A DNA stretch of 64,000 bases, from positions 1,116,001-1,180,000 of the forward strand of contig JAAROD010000044.1 of the NCBI GenBank assembly GCA_012274445.1, in the 5' to 3' direction. A model generated the notes under the pieces. It was given only the letters and a program-made list of their open reading frames with translations, did not search any database and was not told where the DNA came from. Position 1 is the first letter of the stretch, and each line of letters starts with the position of its first letter. The translations under genes and the position numbers were made by a program. This stretch comes from Sclerotiophoma versabilis. Taxonomy: Eukaryota > Ascomycota > Dothideomycetes > Pleosporales > Didymellaceae. Below, in pieces: positions 9,303-19,283 of this stretch.

Positions 9303-12300
9303 ATGGACGGCTACTCGCGCGAGAGAAGGATGGCAGGCCCGCAGGCCCAAGGGGAGGCAGCGTACACGCAGGCCCCGTCGCCGACGCAACCACCAGCTGC
9401 GTTTAGCACAGGCCGGCCGCAACCACACCAGTCGCCCAACGCCGTCCCCTTGCCGCACCAGCAGCAGCAGCACCACCACCACCACCACGCCCACGCCCAC
9501 GCCCACGCCCACGCCCATCCTGCCCATCCCCCGTCCCACTCGCACTCCCATCCCCCTGCGCACCCGCATCCGCACCCGCACCCGCACCCGCACCCCCATC
9601 CCCACGCCCATCCGCACCACCGCTCGCCCACCGCCGCGGCCGCCCCAGAGCTGCCGCCCATCAGCACCGCCATCTACCCGCGCGACCGCAGCGCCTACTA
9701 CGACCCGACGCAGGACAATGGGCCCGTAGGACGCGACGCGGCGCCGCCCCCGAGCCCCTACCCTCCGCCGGTGCGTATCCTCGCCCGCGCTGCCAGTGCC
9801 GCCGTGCCATGGACGCGCTGAGCCGCATCGCAGAGCTAACACGCGCCGCCAGCAGACCCGCGACCCGCACGCCTACCCCGACGCCCGCCCGGCACACAGC
9901 CCCTACGAGCGCGCCCACCACTCGCCCGCCCTCGCCTACGCCCACCGCTCGCCTCTCCAGCGCCGGCCCTCGCAGGGCGCCTACCCGCCCGCCATGGACG
10001 CCGTCTCGCACTCGCCCGTCTCGCCGACCGCCTACCAGCAGACGGGCCGCGGCGCCGTCCAGCCTCCGCCGCCGCCCTACGCGAGGCCGCAGCCGATCAA
10101 GGAAGAGGTGAGCCCCGTCCGCGCTGCCCTCGCGTCTCCTCGCGTCTGCTCGCGTCTCTGACCGTCCACAGGCTCCGCCCCCGCCGCCGCCGCGCGCCGA
10201 CCCCATGTCCCTCTCGAGCATCATGTCCTCGGGCGCCGACAACGAGCCCGCGAAGCCGTCCCAGCCCGCCCCCTTCGCCGCGAAGCCGCCCATGGTCGTC
10301 AAGCAGGAGGCCGTGCCCTCTCCAGCCCCCGCCGACCTGCCCAACGCAAACGGCCACGGCGCCTACGAAGCTGCGCCGCCCCTCGGCACCGCCCCGCCGC
10401 CCCTCCAGTACGCCGCCCGCGAGCTGCCCCTGCCCGACGAAGCCGAAGTCCAGGCCGCCCTTGCCCACATCGAGACGACGCAGATGAACGATCTCGACCC
10501 CGCCACCGCTCCCCTCGAGCGCGAGCAATACGCCCAGAGCAGCAAGAAGCGCGCCCTGGACGTCGCAACTGCTGAAGACAGCAAGCGCAAGCGCCGCCGA
10601 GATGCCCACCTGACGAGGTTCACCGACACCATGGCCGCCCATCGCGACTACGCCAAGCAGTCGTACAACGCCGAGCACGAGGCCGAGGCCTGGCAGCAGG
10701 TCCAGAGCCAGGAGATTGCCGAAGAGAAGGAGCGCAAGAAGGACATGCAGCGAAAGAGGCGGCGCGAGAAGACGATTCAGAACGAGGAGGCCAAGCGTGC
10801 CGAAGCCCTGGCCAAAGCTGGCCAGGCCGACAACGAGGAGGAGAAGGAGAGGCACCTCCTGGCTGCTCAAAAGGCCGAACGCAAGGCCAAAAACACCTCG
10901 CAACTCTTGCAGGGCAACGCACCCATCAAGGACATCCGCGACGTCACACCCAACGGGCCCAACATGGAGGGCGGAACCATGAGTTCCTTCCAAGCCTCTG
11001 ACGATCCCGCTAGTGGGAAACGCAAAGCCGGCCGCAGCACAGGTCGTCTCAAGAAGAGCAAGGAGCAGAAGCAGGCTGAAAAGGACGCTGCCGCCGCCGG
11101 ACAGGCTGCCATTGACCGTGGCGACGATCTGCCTGCCATTGCACCTCGCGAGGAAGCACGTCTGGGCCTTCTGCAGAGCCGCAGTGAGACGGAGGACCTT
11201 GGACCCGTCGTGCTCACCTCGTACGATTCCCAGGCCTACCGAAACATCTACAACCAGATCATCAAGGACATCGCCCGCAAAGACGTCCCGAAAGTCGTTC
11301 GCATCAAGGAAAACTCCCTGTCAACAAAGCAATCCAATCTGCGCAAGACTGCACAGCTCGCGTCCAAGGAGGCTCGCAGATGGCAGATGCGCACCAACAA
11401 GAACACAAAGGACATGCAGGCGAGAGCCAAGCGTGGCATGCGAGAGATGCTGGCTTTCTGGAAGAGGAACGAGCGTGATGAGCGCGAATCTCGCAAGAAC
11501 GCTGAGCGGCAGGAGCTTGAAAATGCGAAAAAGCAAGAGGCCGACCGTGAGGCCAACCGACAGAAGCGCAAGCTCAACTTCCTCATCTCGCAGACGGAGC
11601 TCTACTCTCATTTCATCGGCAAGAAAGCCAGGACGGCGGAGATTGAGAGATCCACAGATGATGCAGAGACTGCTGCAAACGCGCCCGTCCAAGAACATGG
11701 AACCGGACTGGATGTCTCCAAGATCTCTACAGAAGGCGGCCTGAAGGTCACCAACTTTGAAGATCTCGATTTCGACAACGAGGATGAGGGTGCCCTCAAC
11801 GCTGCTGCCATGGCCAACGCTCAACACGCTATACAAGAAGCCCAAGACAAAGCCCGCGCGTTTAACAAGGGTGCTGAGGGTGAGGATGACGGCGAGCTGA
11901 ACTTCCAAAATCCTTCAGGTCTGCAAAACAAAGAAGACTGGATCCCTCAGCCTGGTCTGCTCAGCTGCACGCTGAAAGAGTACCAACTCAAGGGTCTCAA
12001 CTGGTTGGTGAATTTGTACGAGCAGGGTATCAACGGTATCCTGGCTGACGAAATGGGTCTTGGCAAAACCGTGCAGTCCATCTCTGTCATGGCATATCTG
12101 GCCGAACGTTACAACATCTGGGGTCCTTTCCTCGTCATCGCCCCGGCCTCGACGCTGCACAACTGGCAACAGGAAATCACCAGATTCGTTCCCGATCTGA
12201 ATGTATTGCCATACTGGGGTACAGCAAAGGACCGAAAGGTCTTGCGAAAGTTTTGGGATCGCAAGCACGTCACATACGACCGCCATTCGCCTTTCCACGT

Positions 12301-14568
12301 TGTCGTCACATCCTACCAACTGGTCGTGCAGGATGCACAATACTTTCAGAAGATGCGTTGGCAGTACATGATCCTTGACGAAGCTCAGGCTATCAAATCC
12401 TCCCAGAGCTCTAGGTGGAAGAGTCTACTTGCCTTTCACTCGCGAAACAGACTGTTGTTGACAGGAACGCCCATTCAGAACAACATGCAAGAACTATGGG
12501 CTCTGCTTCACTTCATCATGCCAACTTTGTTCGACTCTCACGACGAGTTCAGCGACTGGTTCTCAAAAGATATCGAAAGTCACGCGCAAAGTAACACCAA
12601 GCTAAACGAGGACCAGCTAAGACGTTTACACATGATCCTCAAGCCTTTCATGTTGAGGCGTGTCAAGAAGCATGTCCAGAAGGAGCTGGGAGACAAGATC
12701 GAGCTTGACGTCTTCTGTGACCTTACGTACCGACAACGCGCTTACTACACAAACCTGCGGAACAAGATCAGTATCATGGATCTTATCGAGAAGGCCGTTG
12801 GAGATGACCAGGACAGCGCAACATTGATGAACCTCGTCATGCAGTTCAGGAAAGTTTGCAATCATCCTGACTTGTTTGAGCGCGCCGATACATGGTCACC
12901 GTTCTCCTTTGTTTCTTTCGCTGAGACAGGGTCCTTCTTGCGCGAGGGACAGAACGTTCGGGTTGCCTATTCAACGCGCAATGCGATCGAGTACCCCTTG
13001 CCGCGGTTGGTGTGCCGTAACGGTGGAAGGCTCGACATTGCTGGCTCAGAAAACCCCAAGGCTGGTTTCAACGCTCATTGGCTGTACAACCAGCTAAACA
13101 TCTGGACTCCAGACAACCTTGAGAAATCAGCTCGAAATGCTGGCGCGCACTCGTGGCTTCGGTTCTCGGATGTTTCGGTGAGTGAGGCTTCTAAGATTGC
13201 CAAGAGTGATCTCTTTTACCGAGCCATAGAGCTGGGAGACAAGCCAAACAAGGCGGCTCGGTTCAACGTCTTCTACGACGACGATAACGGCGACTGGACA
13301 CCAAAGCACTCCATGCTGAACATCGTCGGTCGACAGGACAGGACACCCTTGGCCGAGCTTACCACAGAGGGCTACATGCACAATCTTCTCAACGTCACTC
13401 GGCCTGCGTTCGAAGAGACGGGACTCAACATCGTCGAACGATGCGCCAAGCCTGCTGCTGCTGCGCCACCAGTCGAACTGTACTGCGCCAGTCAGGCTAT
13501 CATCGCCGAAAAGCAGAACACTTTCTTCAATCCTTCGATACGATCCGCCCTGTACGGCATCTCAAGCACGGCCGAACAGACAATGTTGGAGTCCAAGACG
13601 GACAGCACCGCTCTGACTGTTCGTGACAGGCTACCGCCTCCGACAAATGAAAGGTCCCGATTCACGCATATTGAGGCTCCTTCAATGTCACGCTTTGTCA
13701 CGGATTCCGGCAAGCTTGCTCGTTTGGACGCACTACTCAAGGAGCTGAAGGCTAATGACCATCGCGTGCTGCTCTACTTCCAGATGACACGAATGATCGA
13801 TCTTATGGAGGAGTATCTCACCTACCGCAACTACAAATTCGTCCGCCTCGATGGATCCACCAAGCTTGAAGACCGTCGAGACACCGTCGCCGACTTCCAG
13901 AGCGACCGATCAATCTTTGTCTTCTTATTGTCGACGCGTGCTGGTGGTCTCGGTATCAACTTGACCTCTGCGGATACCGTCATCTTCTACGACTCTGACT
14001 GGAACCCTACCATCGATTCCCAAGCCATGGACCGTGCTCATCGTCTTGGTCAAACCCGACAAGTCACTGTGTACCGTCTCATCACTCGCGGTACCATCGA
14101 AGAACGCATTCGTAAGCGCGCATTGCAGAAGGAAGAAGTGCAGCGTGTCGTCATCTCTGGCGGCGCTGGTGGTGCTGTCGACTTCAACACTCGATCCAGG
14201 GAGAACCGCACCAAGGACATGGCCATGTGGCTCGTGGACGACGAGCAAGCAGCCGAGATCGAAAAGAAGGAGGCCGAGCTTGCCGAGCAAGAAAAGAACG
14301 CGCCTCCGGGCAAGAAGCGCAAATCGAAGAAGCGAGTAGAGGCCAACTTGGACGACATGTACCACGAAGGTGAGCTAAACTTAAACTTCTGCAACCTCTG
14401 CAACTTTACTAACTCTTCACAGGCGAAGGACACTTCGACCAGAGCGAGAAGCCCAGCGGCGCAGCGACACCCATCCCCGAAGCGCCCGCCGGCAAGAAAA
14501 AGAAGGGTCTCAGCAAGAAAGCAAAGACGGCCAAACAGCGTCTCGCCGTTGCTGACGGAGAAGTCTAA
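9303..14568 (+). CDS. INO80: INO80 chromatin-remodelling ATPase
   Basis: Four exons, 9303-9770, 9856-10107, 10172-14369 and 14423-14568, giving 1687 aa. The N-terminus (1-240) is low-complexity Pro/His. A DBINO/HSA region with coiled coil lies at about 626-725 (RRWQMRTNKNTKDMQARAKR). The SNF2 motor follows: GLNWLVNLYEQGINGILADE, Walker A GLGKT at 869-873, DEAQ at 976-979, and motif III LLLTGTPIQNN. The lobes are split by an insertion of roughly 280 residues, diagnostic of INO80 because it binds the RuvB-like ring. Lobe 2 has TRAGGLGINL and AMDRAHRLGQTRQV. The last intron (14370-14422) restores the typical tail, YHEGEGHFDQSEKPSG to a KKAKTAKQRLA ending; reading through it gives a false extension to 14797. 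INO80 slides nucleosomes and edits H2A.Z in transcription and DNA repair. Confidence 0.97.
9459..9620 (+). repeat. CAG/CAC and CCCACG/CCGCAC simple repeats encoding a His-rich tract
   Basis: Inside INO80 exon 1. Four CAG codons are followed by six His codons, then alternating Ala-His, Ser-His and Pro-His dipeptides, with over 30 histidines in about 55 residues. Synonymous interruptions (CAC/CAT, CCG/CCC) make this partly imperfect, which suggests it is not a very recent expansion. Confidence 0.9.
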
Positions 14569-16293
14569 CTTCCACGCCCCCTTCAGATCTGCATTGTACC
14601 AGTACCCAAATTTCTTTTCACATCTATATCTTGCGAATGGCGGAGCTACACGCTACATTGACACCTTCGCTTTTTTGGGCTGGGGCGGATGCATGTGTAC
14701 ACTACGACGATATTCGGGGGAATTCATAGCCGGAGTCTGTTGTGCGAGGATTGTTGGGAGAAAAGACATTCCACAGCAGGAACGTTCTGGTCGCTGAGGA
14801 GAATAGGACTTAATGCTTGACTCTGCGTAGATGGTGATATTCTACTTGGAGAATACATTCCGCGTCATCTCAACTTTTCTTTGAACTTGCAACTGCCTCC
14901 CTCTGCACGATACTTGAACCTCACTGCAAAGCGAGGAGGCGAGCATGTCCAAACGCCCTTGCCATGTGCCCAAACAACGCGGATGTGAACAGTGAGATGC
15001 AGCATTGCACCAAAAAGACGGGGAGACAACACAGCGCAGCAACTGACGACAAAACCAACGAGGCAGGACTTTTCCAAACACGCAAATTCAAGCGCATTCT
15101 GATCTAAGCGCGATATCCACAGACTTGCTACTGTGGAGATATATCAATATACTAAACACTCTGCTAAATGTACGGGGGGGGGGGACTTTACGTATGTAGG
15201 TTAGGTGTATGTGTTTGTGTATAAATAACGGCTGTAGTGTTTACTCGTAATTGATTACTTTGTAATGTACCTTGTATGTGGTAGACTGTGATTATTACAT
15301 TGATACACTCTGCACGGAATTCTCCCTGCTGTCTACTAAAAACTGCATGTCATTCTTGAAATGATATTTATCATGAAAGCACTATTTTTTTTATTTATCT
15401 TACTGACTCTTACTCTTGGTTCGGGGTGGAAGGCACGCTTCTGGCTGCGCACTCACCGGCCGCACTGTCGTCTACTAGTTACTGGGAAATGGCGAGGCAT
15501 GTGCTGGCTGCTGATGTACTAGGTATGGAGACGCGCACGCTTGGGCGACGGTCATAGCAGGTGCAGAGCAGGGGCAAAAGGGCTTGGTACCTGACTGTTA
15601 TGTAGGGCTGTCGGAGGGAGGAAAGAGCGGTGGAGATGATCTAGGAGATTAACACTTCGCATTACATTACATTGACCTGTGGGAGTTCTAAAGGTCGACG
15701 GCGAATGTTAGTAGTGGTAAGGAGAGAGTGGGTGGTTTCTTCCTTCTAGCACACCGACTGTTGCGTCGGTAAGAGGTGGATGAATATTGAGAGGGAGTGC
15801 AGATGCCGCTACTTTTTGATCGTGCGAAGTGACATATATTCAGGAATAGATTCAGAATGATAACGAAGGAATGAGTGCGACAGTGCGTTCTTTCTCGGTG
15901 TAATCTTGAAATATGTCAGGCGGCAGAGCTGGGACAAGGACCTCTTGAGGTAGGAAAGTGAGGATTTTCGAGTAGCCTCGAAGAAGCGTCGCATAAGTAT
16001 AATTTCTTCAAGAACAGTCGTTTAGTCTAGGAAGGATATTTCAATGTGCTCGACGTAGCTCGAATGCATGTATGTGTCATCCTCGCAAGGTCGAAATAGC
16101 CTGGAGGTATCCGAGCCACTGTCACCATACGTCAAGTTCGCGCATAAGAATACAGAGTGACAGATAAGACATTATATTAATTCGCAAGCTATGCTTCACA
16201 TCTCAGGCTTAAAAAAATTCTACCCAAACACCACGCACATGCAGATGATCTCCACTGAGATGTCGCTCGCTAACCACACTTTCAGCTCTTCCA
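14569..16293. other. Long convergent intergenic region
   Basis: 1.7 kb between the 3' ends of INO80 (+) and the MFS gene (-), so no promoter is required by the layout. It is AT-richer than its flanks, especially 15190-15420. I see no credible ORF, tRNA or repeat apart from the G run at 15174. It could hold long 3' UTRs or a noncoding RNA, but I have no positive evidence for either. Confidence 0.5.
15174..15184. repeat. 11-base G homopolymer
   Basis: A second long G run, again downstream of a plus-strand gene in a convergent spacer. Confidence 0.9.
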
Positions 16294-18147
16294 TTATTTA
16301 GCAGCGAACCTGCTCTTGGCCCTCAGCCTCTCGCCGAAGAAGTACAACACGTAAATACCCGCACTACACCCCACCGTCAGTCCAGCCAGCAACGTCACAC
16401 CCCGGTCAACCCCCATATTGTGGAACATGGGATAGCTGAAGTGGATGCTCCCCGCAGCCAACGCGCTCCTCACGAAGTCATTACCCGCGAACAGACTAGC
16501 CGCGTACTGCGGATAGGACAAAGGTAGGTAGAGGAATATACACTGGATGATGAGGAAGATGCCGATCGTCGTGATGACGATACCGATACACGATACGATC
16601 CAATGGATGTCCTCGCGACTCGTCCAGCCGAAGATGAACAGCCCGACAGGCACGAAGAACGTGACAACGAGCGCGGGGATGAGACGGCGTTCCGGCGCGC
16701 CCAGCCCGTGGACAAGGATCGATGGGTTGACGGTGTGGTAGATGTAGAACCAGTACCACGCCAGGGACACGGTAACACCGATCGTGACGCTTAGAAACGT
16801 CAGGCCCATCTCTCCCAGGTTGAAGCCGTAGGTTTCTATGTACACGAGCGGGAAGGCTTCGAAGAAGGAGTAGAAGATGCCGTAGATGATCGCTGTGTAC
16901 ACGGCGGTAAATGCAATGCTAGGGTCGAGCAGCATAAGCTGGAAGGGCCGCCAGAGCGCCTCAGATGCGATTGCCGAAGCGGTCAGGTTCGCTTGGTCGA
17001 TCTCGCTCTGGGACTTGAGGTTGGCGTTGCCTGTGAGCTTGCGCAGACGCTGTGCGCGCTGCAGCAGGATGGTCGAGGACGAGGTCTCGGGCAGGAAGAA
17101 GAAGAGCGAGAGGAAGATTGGGCCGTTCATCCAGAGCATCTCCCAGAGCGACCAGCGCCAGTTCTCGGCTGCGACGCTGAATCCGCTGATTATCGGGCCT
17201 AGTGCAGGACCGCACGTGGCCGCGAAGGCCCACAGGGAGAGTACGTAGGGGAGTTGCAGCAAGGAGTACATATCCTGGAGCGTTGCGCCGCCGGTGGCGA
17301 GACAAGGTGAGCCGAAGAAGCCTTGTAGGAAGCGGAGCGCGATGAGGGTACTGAAATCCTCCACGAGTGCGGTTGGGATGAGGAGGATGACGAAGATGGC
17401 GTACGAGATAATGTATGGCGGGTTACGTCCAATGATTGGAATCTCGCTCAGGGGCGAGAAGAGTAGTGGACCGATGCCATAGGCGAGCACATACATGGAC
17501 AGACCGAGTGAGGCAGCTCCAATTTCGACTCCAAAGCGCTCCATAACGCCAGGTATGCTGGGAGAGTAAATCGCCGAGCCCATGTAGACACCCATCGTGT
17601 ACATGAGAATCTGAAGAAGCACCACGAACTTCTTGCCGAATAGCCAGTTTTGTGGATTCTCTGGGTCGTCCGTTGTATACCAGTCGACGAGGATTGTGCC
17701 ATCTTCTTGTGTCTCAGGGACTATTGGGCGACTGGGTCCACGTTCGACTGAAGCCAAGCTGAACTGCTGCTCAAGATCGGCTCGTGAGATGGACTTTGAA
17801 AGCGCTGTCCGTGTGCCAACACGAGAGATCTGTGTATGTGCTGTATGCGCCGAACGGATTGTCTGAAGCTTCTCGAGGTCTGATGTGTTCTCATCTTCGC
17901 TTTGTGTGTCGACTTTCTCAAGCACAGTCTCTGGATCGGGGTAAACAACTTCTTCCACGGCTGGACCCTCAAAATCTGTGGTGGGAGCGGAACTTGCGTC
18001 GCTGTCAAGCCGCTTCGTTTCACTATGCCGTGTATACGCAGCTGGGATGTGAAAGTCTGATCGTTCTTCCGGATATTGAAAAACACGGTTGTTGGTGATA
18101 TAGCGGACTATTTGCCCAAAGGGAGCGTCTCGAATAAGAGCCGACAT
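16294..18147 (-). CDS. MFS drug:H+ antiporter, FLR1/CaMDR1-type (DHA1, 12 TM)
   Basis: Single exon, 617 aa. The N-terminal cytosolic segment opens with IRDAPFGQIVRYITNN and FQYPEE, typical of FLR1/caffeine-resistance transporters. An acidic variable linker of about 110 residues follows. DPENPQNW (about 165) precedes TM1, as usual for DHA1. Twelve hydrophobic segments span about 175-610. Motif A is present as SPLSEIPIIGRNPP after TM2. The antiporter motif C is present as CGPALGPIISGF in TM5. Homologues export azoles, benomyl, caffeine or secondary metabolites at the plasma membrane. No biosynthetic genes adjoin it, so a general efflux role is likelier than a metabolite-specific one. It is transcribed in the same direction as THO2 but 1.1 kb from it. 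Confidence 0.92.
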   Translation of the reverse strand: MSALIRDAPFGQIVRYITNNRVFQYPEERSDFHIPAAYTRHSETKRLDSDASSAPTTDFEGPAVEEVVYPDPETVLEKVDTQSEDENTSDLEKLQTIRSAHTAHTQISRVGTRTALSKSISRADLEQQFSLASVERGPSRPIVPETQEDGTILVDWYTTDDPENPQNWLFGKKFVVLLQILMYTMGVYMGSAIYSPSIPGVMERFGVEIGAASLGLSMYVLAYGIGPLLFSPLSEIPIIGRNPPYIISYAIFVILLIPTALVEDFSTLIALRFLQGFFGSPCLATGGATLQDMYSLLQLPYVLSLWAFAATCGPALGPIISGFSVAAENWRWSLWEMLWMNGPIFLSLFFFLPETSSSTILLQRAQRLRKLTGNANLKSQSEIDQANLTASAIASEALWRPFQLMLLDPSIAFTAVYTAIIYGIFYSFFEAFPLVYIETYGFNLGEMGLTFLSVTIGVTVSLAWYWFYIYHTVNPSILVHGLGAPERRLIPALVVTFFVPVGLFIFGWTSREDIHWIVSCIGIVITTIGIFLIIQCIFLYLPLSYPQYAASLFAGNDFVRSALAAGSIHFSYPMFHNMGVDRGVTLLAGLTVGCSAGIYVLYFFGERLRAKSRFAAK

Positions 18148-19283
18148 CTTTTCTGACAGGCTGTGTTCAAGTCGCGGTGTTTCAAGATTTTGGTATGGTT
18201 ATTTTAAGAGGGTACTAAGGTGCTGGTAGTGGAGGGAGGCGGTTGTAGACTTCTTCTGAATGGTGAAAGACTTCTTGCTGATGACTAGCGGTTTCTCGAG
18301 GTCATCAAGCCATACTTATCCTTTCCCGCATTCCTCACCTTACAAACGGCTGGACGAAGCTCTGCGGAGGTTACTGAACCATTCGTCCCGCCTAACGCCA
18401 ACAGCGACTTATCGGTCAGCAAGCATATCACAAAGCAGCTGCGGAGTTACAAAGCACGCGAAAAGCCATTCGGCAGAGCTGAGAACGGAACGACATCATT
18501 GGTCAAGCTACTGGAACTACGTTTCGAAAATCTAGGATAGTAGAGTCAACCAATCGAGCACGCAAGGCGTTAGAAGCGGAGAGAAAGAGTGGTTGTTGAG
18601 TTGCTCAGTAAGCTCCGCAAGTAATCCCATCGCTCGCTTCTGCTGCCAATCTGCACTTCGATTCAGAAGCCAATCTGCACAACGATCCATGCCGTTTTGC
18701 TGTTGGGGGTTAGCGTCAATCTCGATTGGGAATAGTGGTCGAGATGCTTTCAAATCCATGTTGAAGATTCAGTCCTACGTCATCACTTCTGCGTATTCCT
18801 AAATTTCGTCTCCGAGTTGCTCTTTCGTCCGTACGTACTGTACGCATTCAGCTCACAGCGAATCAACCTGAAATGATACACGTGGTAGAATCTTCTTGAA
18901 TGGCACTTGCACCCGACATAATCACGCAAACTTTTCATGTAGGTTAGAGGATGCAGTCCCAACCGCTCAGCCTTGCGTTTGCTGTCTATTTGTCGTAGCC
19001 TCTCCACTTGATAGATTTACACAGATAGGTTACTCATGAAGGTTGTTTTTGCGAAAATGTGCTGAAGGTAGCTCGAAAAAGATTCAAGCTGAGTCCATGC
19101 GAAATGCTGCCCAATATTATGCATCCTATTGCAATGTTCGGGGTATCGTGATTCCATAACGCCTTGCAATGTTGTACTCCTCCAAAATCCAATAGTTAAT
19201 GAAATGATTTGATTGGATGTGAATGTCGACGTGGACGTGGAAATTATGGTCTTGATGTAAGTGTTGTTGATGCTGGTGTATGT
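18148..19283. other. Intergenic region (MFS promoter, THO2 3' flank)
   Basis: 1.1 kb upstream of the MFS gene and downstream of THO2. A short imperfect repeat, CCAATCTGCAC, occurs twice around 18644-18678. The longest ORFs are under 95 codons and resemble nothing. No gene is called. Confidence 0.55.

Noticed and set aside
8503..9729. Long plus-strand ORF of about 408 codons overlapping INO80 exon 1
   Set aside because: Arg/Ala/Pro-rich product typical of a GC-rich shadow frame; its 3' part overlaps the INO80 frame, which has clean splice sites and conserved continuation.
8721..9842. Long minus-strand ORF opposite INO80 exon 1
   Set aside because: Valine/glycine/arginine repeats are the antisense of the His/Pro repeat; no conserved segment.
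10097..10993. Minus-strand ORF of about 298 codons inside INO80
   Set aside because: Leu/Gly-rich antisense of a coding exon with strong GC3; no domain.
14370..14797. INO80 C-terminus reading through to 14797
   Set aside because: A 53-nt intron (GTGAGC..CTAAC..CACAG) restores the family-typical ending with a stop at 14568.
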